Position numbers and translations under genes: made by a program. Of a DNA stretch of 32,734 nucleotides, positions 15,618 to 23,950 are shown in pieces. The notes beneath the pieces are model-generated. The model ran no database searches and was not told where the DNA came from. It worked only from the letters and a program-made list of their open reading frames with translations. Within the stretch, counting starts at the first letter, position 1; every line of letters begins with the position of its first letter. The DNA is from Vicinamibacteria bacterium (GTDB taxonomy: Bacteria; Acidobacteriota; Vicinamibacteria; Fen-336): positions 1 through 32,734 of the forward strand of contig DATMML010000124.1 in NCBI GenBank assembly GCA_035570235.1, given 5' to 3'.

Positions 15618-16973
15618 AGCCCCCGCGACGCGGCCGGTGAGGGCGCGGTTCTCCCTGATCAAGAGCACGGCCGTCACCAGCCAAAGCCCGATCAGCAGGA
15701 GGTTGGTCCCCGCGAAGCCGCGGGTGTCCAAGGCCAAGAGGGTCGTGCCCACGTAGACGAAGCCCGCGGAAAGCACGTCCCCCGCCCGCACCACGAAGGT
15801 GTCCATGGCCTGCTTGGCCTTGTACTTCTCCTCCCTCCGGGTGGGCAGCCAGAGCATTTGGCGGGCGGTGTTCATCACCGAGTAGTCGGTCGCGTTCTCC
15901 GCGGTCTTGGCCCAACGGATGGTGCTCAGGAATGCGGCCCCCGTCACGATCGAGCCGTAGGCCCCCAAGGCCACGATGGGAAGGGCCAGGACCGCGCCCG
16001 CGAGGCCCAGGTGCTTGACGATCCGCGAGACGAGGAGGGCCTGGATGACGATGGCGCCGATGCTGACCCAGAAGTTGTACTCCCCGTAGAACGCGCCGAT
16101 GAAGGCCTCCTCGTGAAAGTCCGGGCGCGAGGCGGAAAGGCGGGCCGCCTGCATGACCACCACCCGACCCAGGATGTACTCGCCCGTCGTGTTCACGAGG
16201 TTGAGGAGCACGATGAGCAGGGCGATGAGCCGCAAATAGTGGCTGCGGCCGATGAGGACAAAGCCGCCGGAACCAGCCTCCAGGCGGGAGGTCGGGGCGC
16301 CCCCCCGCGCCCTCCGGACGCCCTCCCGCCTCTCCACGAGGGCGAAGAGCCCCATCGAGATGACCAGGATCACGGCCGTGATCTGGAGCATGTTGTAGGC
16401 GGAGACCCCCGCCCGGAAGAGCTGGGCCGCCATCCATGATCCGACCGGGCTGCCCAGAGTGGCGCCGATGCCGATGACGGGGAACAACCGCTGGCCCACA
16501 TCCGGCCGGTAGACGTCGTTGCCATAGGACCAGAACTGGGCCACGATCGCGTTGTTGAAGATGCCGACCCAGATGAAGAAGGCCACGCCCAGGTAGGGCA
16601 CGCCCAGGTGAGCGCCCAGCCAGAACATCTCGATGTTCACGATGAAGAAGAGGAGCAGCCCGAAGATGAGGCGAATCCGGTCCACCTTGGACGCGAACCA
16701 GGAGTACAAGGGAATGAAGCCCATGAGCACGAGGGCCATGCCCGCGGCCGCATAGGACTTCGCCTCCGCCCCTCCCGAGGCCAGGATCAGGGGCTCGCGG
16801 ACGGTCTTGGCGATGTAATAGCCGGCTAGGATAAGGAAGATGTTGGTGAGCATGAGGACGGCGGTGACGGACTCCCCCGCTTGCACGTCCCCGAAAACGC
16901 GCAGCAATCGGTCGAGAAGCCCGGCCTCGGGTCGAGGGCCAGCATCGGGCCCGGCCACGGCCGAGGTCGCCAT
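15609..16973 (-). CDS. NTP/NDP exchange transporter (ATP/ADP translocase family)
   Basis: 454 residues with about 12 membrane helices. Seen: LTNIFLILAGYYIAKTVREPLILASGGAEAKSY (about 43-75), typical of the TLC/ATP-ADP antiporter family, then ASKVDRIRL, WVGIFNNAIVAQFWSYGNDVY, GIGATLGSPVGSW, and in the second half NTTGEYILGRVV, SIGAIVIQALLVSRIVKHLG and the amphipathic YSVMNTARQMLWLPTRREEKYKAKQAMDTFVVR. Parasites use such carriers to import host ATP, but homologues occur widely in free-living bacteria, where the substrate is unknown. Start ATG 16973 has GGGAGGA upstream. A TATGAT -10-like box lies at 17030-17035 on the minus strand. It is divergent from the SDR gene. Confidence 0.88.
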   Translation of the reverse strand: MATSAVAGPDAGPRPEAGLLDRLLRVFGDVQAGESVTAVLMLTNIFLILAGYYIAKTVREPLILASGGAEAKSYAAAGMALVLMGFIPLYSWFASKVDRIRLIFGLLLFFIVNIEMFWLGAHLGVPYLGVAFFIWVGIFNNAIVAQFWSYGNDVYRPDVGQRLFPVIGIGATLGSPVGSWMAAQLFRAGVSAYNMLQITAVILVISMGLFALVERREGVRRARGGAPTSRLEAGSGGFVLIGRSHYLRLIALLIVLLNLVNTTGEYILGRVVVMQAARLSASRPDFHEEAFIGAFYGEYNFWVSIGAIVIQALLVSRIVKHLGLAGAVLALPIVALGAYGSIVTGAAFLSTIRWAKTAENATDYSVMNTARQMLWLPTRREEKYKAKQAMDTFVVRAGDVLSAGFVYVGTTLLALDTRGFAGTNLLLIGLWLVTAVLLIRENRALTGRVAGAPR

Positions 16974-17029
16974 GAGTTGTCCTCCCGAGGCCCGGGGCCG
17001 AGCGCGGGTCCACGCAGCTTGCGATTTCT

Positions 17030-17035
17030 ATCATA
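17030..17035 (-). promoter_or_regulatory. Possible -10 box for the nucleotide transporter
   Basis: TATGAT on the minus strand, 57 nt upstream of the transporter ATG, in the 111-nt divergent gap. No good -35 box is seen. Five of six consensus bases match. Confidence 0.3.
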
Positions 17036-17084
17036 CCCGCTGCGCCACCCCACCGCGGGTATGGTCGCGGGCCGGAGGCCGCCG

Positions 17085-17948
17085 ATGCCAGAGCCGGTGA
17101 GGGCGGACCTGGGCGGCCGGACCTGCCTCGTGACCGGAGGCAGCGCCGGCATCGGGAAGGCCATAGCGAGGGAGCTCGCCCGGATGCGGGCACGGGTGAT
17201 CCTGGCCTGCCGCAGCGCGGAGCGGGGGGAGGCCGCGCGGCAGCAGATCGCGGGGGAGACCGCGAACCCGGAGGTGGAGGTGATGCTGGTGGACCTGTCC
17301 CGCCAGGCTTCCATCCGCGAGTTCGCCCGGACCCTCCGCGGGCGACACCCCGCGCTCAACGTGCTCGTGAACAACGCGGGGGTCTGGCTCCAGAGACGGC
17401 AGGAGAGCGCGGAGGGGATCGAGATGACTTGGTCCACCAATGTGCTCGGCTACTTCCTTCTCACCGAGCTTCTCCTTCCCGCGCTCCAGAAGGCGGCCCC
17501 GGCGCGGATCGTGAACGTGGCCTCCCAGCTGGCCAGCGACCTCGATCTCCGCGACGTTCAGTTCAAGACCCGGCCCTACGCCGGCCGCGCCGCCTATGCC
17601 CAGAGCAAGCAGGCCGACCGCATGCTCACCTGGGCCCTGGCCCGGCGACTCCGGGGGACGGGCGTCGCCGCTAACGCCATGCACCCCGGCTTCGTGAGCA
17701 CGGAGCTCTTCTCCAAGGCGGGCGGCCTGCTGGGGAGGGCGGCCTCGTTCTGGGCCAAGCTCCAGGCCCGGCGGCCGGAGGAGGGAGCGGACACCGCGGT
17801 GTGGCTCGCGGCCAGCCCGGAGGTGGAGGGGCGATCCGACGCATATTGGATCGACCGTCAGGAGCGGGCCTGTCGCTTCCGTAGCCTCGCGGGGGAGGAC
17901 GCGCTCTGGGATCTCTGCGAGTCGATGACCCGCCCCCGCCCGGTGTAG
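17085..17948 (+). CDS. Short-chain dehydrogenase/reductase (retinol-dehydrogenase-like)
   Basis: 287 residues, an NAD(P)-dependent oxidoreductase with a Rossmann fold. Seen: the cofactor motif TGGSAGIG (about 17-24), ILACRS (favouring NADP), VNNAGVW, the catalytic serine region VNVASQLAS and the YxxxK pair YAQSK (Y171, K175), then MHPGFVSTELF. The composition resembles retinol dehydrogenase/WW-domain oxidoreductase types, but the substrate cannot be read from sequence. I chose ATG 17085, which has GGAGG seven bases upstream; ATG 17061 in the same frame has no such site. It ends 11 nt before aguB and may be co-transcribed with the agmatine genes. Confidence 0.9.
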   Translation: MPEPVRADLGGRTCLVTGGSAGIGKAIARELARMRARVILACRSAERGEAARQQIAGETANPEVEVMLVDLSRQASIREFARTLRGRHPALNVLVNNAGVWLQRRQESAEGIEMTWSTNVLGYFLLTELLLPALQKAAPARIVNVASQLASDLDLRDVQFKTRPYAGRAAYAQSKQADRMLTWALARRLRGTGVAANAMHPGFVSTELFSKAGGLLGRAASFWAKLQARRPEEGADTAVWLAASPEVEGRSDAYWIDRQERACRFRSLAGEDALWDLCESMTRPRPV

Positions 17949-17959
17949 ACTCGCCCGGG

Positions 17960-18850
17960 ATGACGAGCCCCTCGCGCTTCCAGATCGGCCTGGTCCAGAT
18001 GGCCATGTCCGCTGATCCCGCCCGCAATCTGGAGAAGGCGGTGGCCAAGATCGAGGAGGCGGCCACGGGCGGGGCGGCGGTGGTCTGCCTGCCCGAGCTC
18101 TACCGCTCGCCCTACTTCTGCCAGAAGGAAGACGCCCGTCTCTTCGATCTCGCGGAGCCCGTGCCGGGGCCCAGCACCGAGGTTCTCGGCCGCGTGGCCC
18201 GCGACAAGCAGGTGGTGGTGATCGCGCCCATCTTCGAACGGCGGGCGCCCGGCCTGTACCACAACAGCGCCGCCATCCTCGACGCCGACGGTCAGCTGGT
18301 GGGCCTCTACCGCAAGATGCACATCCCCGACGACCCCGCCTTCTACGAGAAGTTCTACTTCACCCCCGGGGACCTCGGCTTCCGAGCCTTCGACACCCGG
18401 GCCGGGCGCATCGGAGCCCTCATCTGCTGGGACCAGTGGTATCCGGAGGGGGCGCGGCTGACCGCGCTGCAGGGGGCGGCGGTGCTCTTCTATCCCACCG
18501 CCATCGGCTGGCACCCGCACGAGAAGGAGCAGCACGGCGCCGCCCAACGCTCGGCCTGGCAGACCATCCAACGCGCCCACGCCATCGCCAACGGGGTTTA
18601 CGTGGCGGCGGTGAACCGGGTCGGCCATGAGGGGTCGCCGGAGGCCGGGCCGGGCCTTGAGTTCTGGGGATCCTCTTTCCTGGCCGACCCCTTCGGGGTC
18701 GTGGTGGCGGAAGCCACGGTGGACAAAGAGCAGATCGTGCGGGGCGAAGTGGACCTGGGACGCATCGAGGAGGTGCGACGCAACTGGCCCTTCCTGCGCG
18801 ATCGGCGGATCGACGCCTACGCCGGGATCGAGCGGCGGTTCCTGGATTGA
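17960..18850 (+). CDS. aguB: N-carbamoylputrescine amidase AguB
   Basis: Nitrilase-superfamily enzyme that hydrolyses N-carbamoylputrescine to putrescine, CO2 and ammonia, the second half of the agmatine route to putrescine. 296 residues, as expected. Seen: the catalytic triad Glu (LPELYRSPYFCQ, E46), Lys (YRKMHIPDDPAFYEKFYF, K119) and Cys (ALICWDQWYPEGARL, C156). The CWDQWYPE context and IGWHPHEKEQHG are typical of N-carbamoylputrescine amidase rather than other nitrilases. It sits 11 nt after the SDR gene and 22 nt before aguA, whose product supplies its substrate. Functional call is strong. Confidence 0.95.
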   Translation: MTSPSRFQIGLVQMAMSADPARNLEKAVAKIEEAATGGAAVVCLPELYRSPYFCQKEDARLFDLAEPVPGPSTEVLGRVARDKQVVVIAPIFERRAPGLYHNSAAILDADGQLVGLYRKMHIPDDPAFYEKFYFTPGDLGFRAFDTRAGRIGALICWDQWYPEGARLTALQGAAVLFYPTAIGWHPHEKEQHGAAQRSAWQTIQRAHAIANGVYVAAVNRVGHEGSPEAGPGLEFWGSSFLADPFGVVVAEATVDKEQIVRGEVDLGRIEEVRRNWPFLRDRRIDAYAGIERRFLD

Positions 18851-18872
18851 GCGGTCACCGGTCCCGGCCGCG

Positions 18873-19982
18873 ATGACCACGCCCCGCGCGCTCCGCGGGG
18901 GGACGCAGCGATCCTCCCGGGCCGGCCGCTTCCGCATGCCCGCGGAATGGGTCCGCCACGAGGCGACCTGGCTGGGCTGGCCCCACCGGCGCTCCGACTG
19001 GCCGGGCCGGTTTGCGCCCATCCCCTGGGTCTACGGCGAGATCGTACGCAAGCTCGCGGAGGGCGAGACGGTGCGGATCATCGTGCCCTCCCGGGAGCAG
19101 GAAGCCCGCGCCCGCGTCGTGCTGGGCCGGGTGGGGGCCCAGGGGAGCCGGGTCGAGTTCTTCCGCTGGCCCACCGACCGCGGGTGGACCCGCGATTTCG
19201 GTCCGCTGTTCATCCGCGGGGGGGGGCGCGCGCCAAAACTGGCCATCGCCCGCTTCCGCTTCCGCGCCTGGGCCAAGTACCCGGACTGGAAGAAGGACGA
19301 CCAAGTGCCGGAGCGCGCAGCCGCGGCCTTGGGCCTGGCCCTGCGGCCGGTCACGTGGAAGGGACGTTCGGTGGTGCTCGAGGGGGGGGCCATCGACGTG
19401 AACGGGCGGGGCACCCTCATCACCACCGAGGAGTGTCTGCTCGACCCCGCCGTGCAGGTGCGGAACCCCGGTCTCTCCCGCTCCGACCTCGAGCAGATCC
19501 TCCGCGATTCCCTGGGGGCCACCAACGTGCTCTGGCTCGGGCGGGGCATCGCCGGCGACGACACCCACGGGCACGTCGACGACGTCTGCCGCTTCGTCGG
19601 GCCCCGTACCCTCGTGCTCTGCCGCGAGACCAACCCCCGCGATGCGAACTACCGTCCCCTCGAGGAGAACCGCGAGCGCCTGCAGGGGATGCGGTTGGAG
19701 GACGGCTCGCGCCCGGAGGTGGTGGGCCTGCCCATGCCCGCCCCCCTCGTCTTCGCCGGCCAGCGCCTGCCTGCCAGCTACGCCAACTTCTACATCGGGA
19801 ACGCGGCCGTGCTCGTCCCCACCTTCAACGACCCCGCCGACCGCCGAGTCCTGGGCACGGTGGGGGAACTCTTCCCCGACCGACCGGTGGTGGGCATCCA
19901 CGCCGTGGACCTGGTCTGGGGCCTGGGCACGCTCCACTGCCTCACCCAGCAGCAGCCCGCGCGGGAAGGCCGCTACTCGTAG
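18873..19982 (+). CDS. aguA: Agmatine deiminase AguA
   Basis: Guanidino-group-modifying enzyme that converts agmatine to N-carbamoylputrescine and ammonia. 369 residues. Seen: FRMPAEWVRHEATWLGWPHR (about 20-39), PTDRGWTRDFGPLF, VLEGGAIDVNGRGTLITTEECLLDP, DDTHGHVDDVCRFV, YANFYIGNAAVLVPTFNDPAD and the catalytic LHCLTQQQP with C356. The usual GGGxIHCITQQ reads GLGTLHCLTQQ. ATG 18873 is chosen over in-frame ATG 18936, since family members usually have about 20 residues before MPAEW. Its last 10 nt overlap the end of the converging permease gene. With aguB it forms a complete agmatine-to-putrescine module; no arginine decarboxylase is in the window. Confidence 0.95.
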   Translation: MTTPRALRGGTQRSSRAGRFRMPAEWVRHEATWLGWPHRRSDWPGRFAPIPWVYGEIVRKLAEGETVRIIVPSREQEARARVVLGRVGAQGSRVEFFRWPTDRGWTRDFGPLFIRGGGRAPKLAIARFRFRAWAKYPDWKKDDQVPERAAAALGLALRPVTWKGRSVVLEGGAIDVNGRGTLITTEECLLDPAVQVRNPGLSRSDLEQILRDSLGATNVLWLGRGIAGDDTHGHVDDVCRFVGPRTLVLCRETNPRDANYRPLEENRERLQGMRLEDGSRPEVVGLPMPAPLVFAGQRLPASYANFYIGNAAVLVPTFNDPADRRVLGTVGELFPDRPVVGIHAVDLVWGLGTLHCLTQQQPAREGRYS

Positions 19983-21238
19983 CGCAGCGCCTCGATCGGG
20001 TCCTGGCGGGCGGCCTTGATGGCCGGCCACATGCCGAAGAGCAGCCCCACCGCGGTGGAGACCCCGAAGCCGAGGAGGACCGACCAGGCCGGAGCCGCGG
20101 CCTGGAAGTCGAAGGCGAGACGGGCGGCCAAGGCCGCGCTCAGGCCCAGGCCGATGCCGAGAGCGCCCCCCACCCCGGTCAAGGTGACGGCCTCCGTCAG
20201 GAACTGGGTGGCGATGTCCCGCCGGGTGGCGCCCAGCGCCTTGCGCAAGCCGATCTCTCGGGTGCGCTGGGTCACGTTCACGAGCATGATGTTCATGACC
20301 CCCACCCCGCCCACCACGAGCGCGATGGCCGCGATCACGATCATGGCCGCCGCCACCCCTCCCGTGATCTGTTGGAAGTCGCGGAGCTGGCCCTCGCTCG
20401 TAAAGATGGCGAAGTCGTTGGCCTGGTTCGGACGCAGCCCGCGGCGGGTGCGCAGGATCGCGGTCTCCTCCTCGATCAAGGCCTGGTAGTCCTCCGCCCG
20501 TGCGGGCACGGTGGCAATGTGGATGGTGTCGCCGCCCCCGTTCTTGATCTCCGGGAACTGGTCGTCGAAGGCGGTGATGGGGATGGTGACGAAGTTGTCG
20601 TTGCTGCCCCCGAAGAAGGATCCCTTTTTCTCGAAGAGCCCGATCACCTGGTAGGCGCGCCCGTTCACGGTCAGCACCTGGCCGATGGGATCCCGGTGGG
20701 GGTAGAGGGCGTCCGCCACGTCGACGCCGATCACGCAAACCCGCGCTCCGTGGGCGAGGTCGGCGTCGGTCAAGAAGCGGCCGTCCTGGATGAAATGGCT
20801 GTTGGCGGGGGAGTAGTCGGGGTTGGTGCCGAGCAGAAGCGGGGAGTTGGCCTCCTCCTTGCCCGCCTTGACGGTCACGTTGCTGAAGATGTATCGCTCC
20901 TGGGAGACCGCGGCCACCAGGGTGGAGAGACGCTTCAAGGCCCGGGCGTCCTCCACGGTGAGATCGCGGCGGTTCCGCTGCTCCTCCGGGGGCCCGCCCG
21001 GCCCCCCGAAGCGCGGCTCGTACTTCTGGAACTGAACGAGGTGCGTCCCGAAGGCGGTGAATGCGGCCGTCACTTGATTGTTGAAGCCCACCACGAAGCT
21101 CACCATCATGATGACGGTGGCCACCCCCGCCATGACCCCCAGGAGGGTCAGGAAGCTGCGGAGCTTCTGGGACCGCATGGCCCCCAGCGCGAAGCCCACG
21201 TTCTCCGTCCAGGGGACGCGGAACAAGCGGGTTCGCAT
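19973..21238 (-). CDS. MacB-type ABC transporter permease (second of pair)
   Basis: 421 residues. Seen: the N-terminal helix after LRSFLTLLGVMAGVATVIMMVSFVVG (about 26-52), a large periplasmic MacB_PCD domain with GRFLTDADL...VCVIGVDVADALYP and GQVLTVNGRAYQVIGLFEKKG, and three C-terminal helices containing VVGGVGVMNIMLVNVTQRTREIGLRKALGATRRDI, the coupling region that contacts the ATPase. FtsX-like permeases of this kind act in efflux or as mechanotransmitters. The ATG at 21238 shares a base with the stop of the first permease (TGATG); a GTG one codon upstream is possible. It ends with a 10-nt tail-to-tail overlap with aguA. Confidence 0.92.
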   Translation of the reverse strand: MRTRLFRVPWTENVGFALGAMRSQKLRSFLTLLGVMAGVATVIMMVSFVVGFNNQVTAAFTAFGTHLVQFQKYEPRFGGPGGPPEEQRNRRDLTVEDARALKRLSTLVAAVSQERYIFSNVTVKAGKEEANSPLLLGTNPDYSPANSHFIQDGRFLTDADLAHGARVCVIGVDVADALYPHRDPIGQVLTVNGRAYQVIGLFEKKGSFFGGSNDNFVTIPITAFDDQFPEIKNGGGDTIHIATVPARAEDYQALIEEETAILRTRRGLRPNQANDFAIFTSEGQLRDFQQITGGVAAAMIVIAAIALVVGGVGVMNIMLVNVTQRTREIGLRKALGATRRDIATQFLTEAVTLTGVGGALGIGLGLSAALAARLAFDFQAAAPAWSVLLGFGVSTAVGLLFGMWPAIKAARQDPIEALRYE

Positions 21239-22458
21239 CACTCCGTCCTCAGAGCGTCCACCACGGGCAGGTTGGAGGCGCTCCGGGCCGGCCAGTAGCC
21301 GGCGAGAAGGCCCACGCCCACCGAGAGCAGGATGCCCGCCACCAGGATGGGGGGTGTGACTTCGGCCGGGAAGTCAAGGATGCCCTTGACCCCGAAAGCT
21401 GTCAGGCTGCCCAGAACCACGCCCGCCAAGCCCCCACCCAGGGAGAGCAGCGCCGCCTCTAGCAGGAATTGGCGGCGGATGTCCCGTTTGCGGGCGCCGA
21501 GAGCCATGCGCACGCCGATCTCCCGGGTGCGCTCCACCACCGCGACCAGCATGATGTTCATGATCACGATCCCCCCTACGCCCAGGGAGACGGAGGCGAT
21601 GAGGAGGGAGAGGATGAAAGCCGCGGCCGAGATCTGGGTCCACAGGGTCTGCAGGCTCTCCGCGGTGACCACGCCGATGGGATCGGGGGCGCGGAAAGCG
21701 GTGTGGCGCAGCGAGCGCATCACTCCCCGGACCTCGTCGACCGCATCCTCCACCCCCGTGACCCCTCCCTTGGCCTGCACCAGGATGTTGAGGGAACTCC
21801 GAGCTCCGAAAGCCCGCCGGTAGGTCTGGACGGGGACGAAGACCTGGCTGTCCCGGCTCTGGCCGAGGGTACGTCCTTGTTTGGCGAGAAGGCCGATCAC
21901 CCGGTAGGGGGCCCCCCCCAAGAGGAGGGTGCGCCCCACGGGGTCGAGCTGGGGGAAGAGCTCGTCCTTTACGTCCCACCCCACCACCGCCACCGCCTGG
22001 GCCGTCTCGTCCTCGCTCTCGGCGAAATATCGGCCGGAGTCGAGATCGAGGCTCATCATGCGCCCATAGTTGGCGGTTGTGCCGTGGACTTGGATGTCGG
22101 GCAGGCGGTGGTCGCGAAACTTCACCGCCGAATTGCCCACCGCCTCCGCCGCCACCTGCTCCGCCTTTTGGAGCCGGCTCGCCAGCCGCTCGTAGTCGCC
22201 CCACTCGACGTTCTTCCGCTTGAGCGCGTCCAGGAACTCCTCGCGACTGCGGATGATCCCGAACTTGGTGACTACGAACACGTCCGGGGAGAGAGTAAAG
22301 ACCTTCTCCCGCACGAAGGCGTTCAGGCCGTTGATGACGGAGACCACGCCGACCAGCGTGGTCACCCCGATGATGATGCCCAGGAGGGTGAGGACGCTCC
22401 TCAAGGCGTGGGCGCGGATGGCTCGGAGCGCTTCGCGGGTGAGCTCGCGGAGATCCAT
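21238..22458 (-). CDS. MacB-type ABC transporter permease (first of pair)
   Basis: 406 residues, the paralogue of the next gene. Seen: LRSVLTLLGIIIGVTTLVGVVSVINGL after the cytoplasmic N-terminus, a periplasmic domain with LDLDSGRYFAESEDETAQAVAVVGWDVKDELFP and VGRTLLLGGAPYRVIGLLAKQG, and the C-terminal helices with LGVGGIVIMNIMLVAVVERTREIGVRMALGARKRDI. ATG 22458 is separated by one base from the adaptor stop (TGACATG). The two permeases probably form a heterodimer. Neither carries an ATPase domain, and no ATPase gene is in the operon part that can be seen. Confidence 0.92.
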   Translation of the reverse strand: MDLRELTREALRAIRAHALRSVLTLLGIIIGVTTLVGVVSVINGLNAFVREKVFTLSPDVFVVTKFGIIRSREEFLDALKRKNVEWGDYERLASRLQKAEQVAAEAVGNSAVKFRDHRLPDIQVHGTTANYGRMMSLDLDSGRYFAESEDETAQAVAVVGWDVKDELFPQLDPVGRTLLLGGAPYRVIGLLAKQGRTLGQSRDSQVFVPVQTYRRAFGARSSLNILVQAKGGVTGVEDAVDEVRGVMRSLRHTAFRAPDPIGVVTAESLQTLWTQISAAAFILSLLIASVSLGVGGIVIMNIMLVAVVERTREIGVRMALGARKRDIRRQFLLEAALLSLGGGLAGVVLGSLTAFGVKGILDFPAEVTPPILVAGILLSVGVGLLAGYWPARSASNLPVVDALRTE

Positions 22459-22459
22459 G

Positions 22460-23782
22460 TCAGATCGGGCGCCGGTCCTCGCCCTTTCTTGGCTTCTCCA
22501 GCTGGACGGGGTCACCCGGCTTGAGGGCGCGCAGCGCCTTGAAGGGCCCCGTGATCAGGGTCTCGCCTCCCTTTAACCCGTCGTGCACCTCCATGTTGAA
22601 TTCACCCAGCAGGCCCGTCTTGATGGGTTGGAAGCGGGCCTTGCCGTTCTCCATGAGGTAGACGCCTTCCTCTTCGCGGGGGGCGCCCGGCTTGGGAGCT
22701 TCCCCGGGCTTGCGTTCAATGTCGCGGATCACAAGGGCTTGGATGGGGACGACCAGGGCCCGGCCGGAGAAGCCGGTGAGGATATCCGCCTGAACGGAGA
22801 GGCCGGGCTTGATGTCGGGGGGCGGGTTCTTGATCTGGATCTTGACCTTGAACTTGATGGCCTCGGTCTGGGCGTTCGTCTTCACGAGGGGGCTGTTGCC
22901 CACTTCCGTGACCAGGCCCTCGAAGTTCTGGTTGGGGTAGGCGTCGATGCGCACCCGCGCCTCCTGCCCCAGCTGGACGGCGGGGATAGAGGTCTCATCC
23001 ACCTCCATCTCCGTCTCCACCACCGACATGTCGGAGATGGTGAGGAGCACGGTGCCGGGCTGGTTCAACACTCCTACCACCGCCACCTCGCCCTCCTCCA
23101 CGCGCTTGGCGGTCACGATCCCCTCCATGGGGGCGAGGACGGTGGTCTTGGCGAGGGTGTCCTGGGCCCCTTCCAGCGTGGCCCGGGCCTGCTCCACACG
23201 ACGCTCGGCGGACTGCGCCGCCGCTTCGTTGGTCGCGAACGCGGTCCGGGCCCGGTCGAGGTCTGCCTCGGAGATGATGCGGGCCCGATAGTTCTCCTGG
23301 GCGCGACGCCAGTCGGTGCCGGCCTGTTCCCGGTTGGCCCGGGCCGACTCCAAGTCCTTGAGCAGGGCCTGCATCGAGGCTTCGGAGCTGCGCGCGGCCG
23401 CCCGGGGGTTCACGGGGTCGATCTGGAGGAGGAACTGACCCTTCCGGACCCCGTCCCCCTCTTTCACCGCGAGGTGCGTGATCTGTCCGGCAACGGTGGC
23501 GGAGATGTCCACCTTCTTCTGGGCCTGCACCTTGCCGTTAGCGGTGACCTTGGCCTGCACGTCCTCTCGGCCCACGAGCGCGGTCTGCACCGGGGTCGCC
23601 TCGGGGCCGCGGTGGAAGGCGACCCATAGCCCGCCCGCAATCACGACGACCGCCGCCAGGAGCCAGGCGCGTTTCCGCTTCACCCCTACCCGCTTTCGCC
23701 GACTCGAGATTGTAAACTCCCGCCAGTCCCTCGCGTCAGACGGAGTCTCGAGGGAGGTCGAGTTCAGCAGATTGGACGACAT
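22460..23782 (-). CDS. HlyD-type periplasmic adaptor (membrane fusion protein)
   Basis: 440 residues. Seen: a cytoplasmic N-terminus, one membrane helix (AWLLAAVVVIAGGLWVAFH, about 38-56), a lipoyl-like first half (VQAKVTANGKVQAQKKVDISATVAGQITHLAVKEGDGVRKGQFLLQID), a long coiled-coil hairpin (about 115-205, LLKDLESARANREQAGTDWRRAQENYRARIISEADL), the second half TTVLAPMEGIVTAKRVEEGEVAV, and a beta-barrel plus membrane-proximal domain. Such adaptors link inner-membrane ABC or RND pumps to TolC. I chose ATG 23782, which has GAGG upstream; GTG 23683 would give a shorter start just before the helix. It is first in the adaptor-permease-permease operon, divergent from the ArsR-methyltransferase gene. 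Confidence 0.9.
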   Translation of the reverse strand: MSSNLLNSTSLETPSDARDWREFTISSRRKRVGVKRKRAWLLAAVVVIAGGLWVAFHRGPEATPVQTALVGREDVQAKVTANGKVQAQKKVDISATVAGQITHLAVKEGDGVRKGQFLLQIDPVNPRAAARSSEASMQALLKDLESARANREQAGTDWRRAQENYRARIISEADLDRARTAFATNEAAAQSAERRVEQARATLEGAQDTLAKTTVLAPMEGIVTAKRVEEGEVAVVGVLNQPGTVLLTISDMSVVETEMEVDETSIPAVQLGQEARVRIDAYPNQNFEGLVTEVGNSPLVKTNAQTEAIKFKVKIQIKNPPPDIKPGLSVQADILTGFSGRALVVPIQALVIRDIERKPGEAPKPGAPREEEGVYLMENGKARFQPIKTGLLGEFNMEVHDGLKGGETLITGPFKALRALKPGDPVQLEKPRKGEDRRPI

Positions 23783-23906
23783 GGGTGGGTCCTCGCTGGT
23801 TTGGACTGGCGAAGTGCTTCGAGAGCAGATACGTGCCCCCGAGGGGCCCGGTTCCCTGGGAGGGTCCTGGTCCCGGAGGGGGCTGTCCCGTAGGGATAGG
23901 CGGAGC

Positions 23907-23948
23907 TTGACACCGCACGGCAAGGCCATATATCCTTTAATCCGGATT
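23907..23948 (+). promoter_or_regulatory. Promoter of the ArsR-methyltransferase gene with overlapping palindromic operator candidate
   Basis: TTGACA (23907-23912), a 16-nt spacer and TATATC (23929-23934). A perfect 10-base palindrome, AATCCGGATT (23939-23948), lies where transcription should start, and ATCC/GGAT half-sites also recur at 23932-23935 and 23944-23947. The ATG is at 23951, so the message would be nearly leaderless. The position suggests autorepression by the ArsR-type protein encoded just downstream. Confidence 0.5.
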
Positions 23949-23950
23949 GA

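Noticed and set aside
17945-17950. TAGACT as a leaderless promoter box of aguB
   Set aside because: It overlaps the stop codon of the SDR gene and has no -35 partner; co-transcription with the SDR gene explains the spacing better.
18947-21298. Long open frame of 783 codons on the plus strand
   Set aside because: It spans aguA in another frame and then runs antisense to the permease; the protein is low-complexity Gly/Pro/Arg-rich, as expected for a shadow frame in high-G+C DNA.
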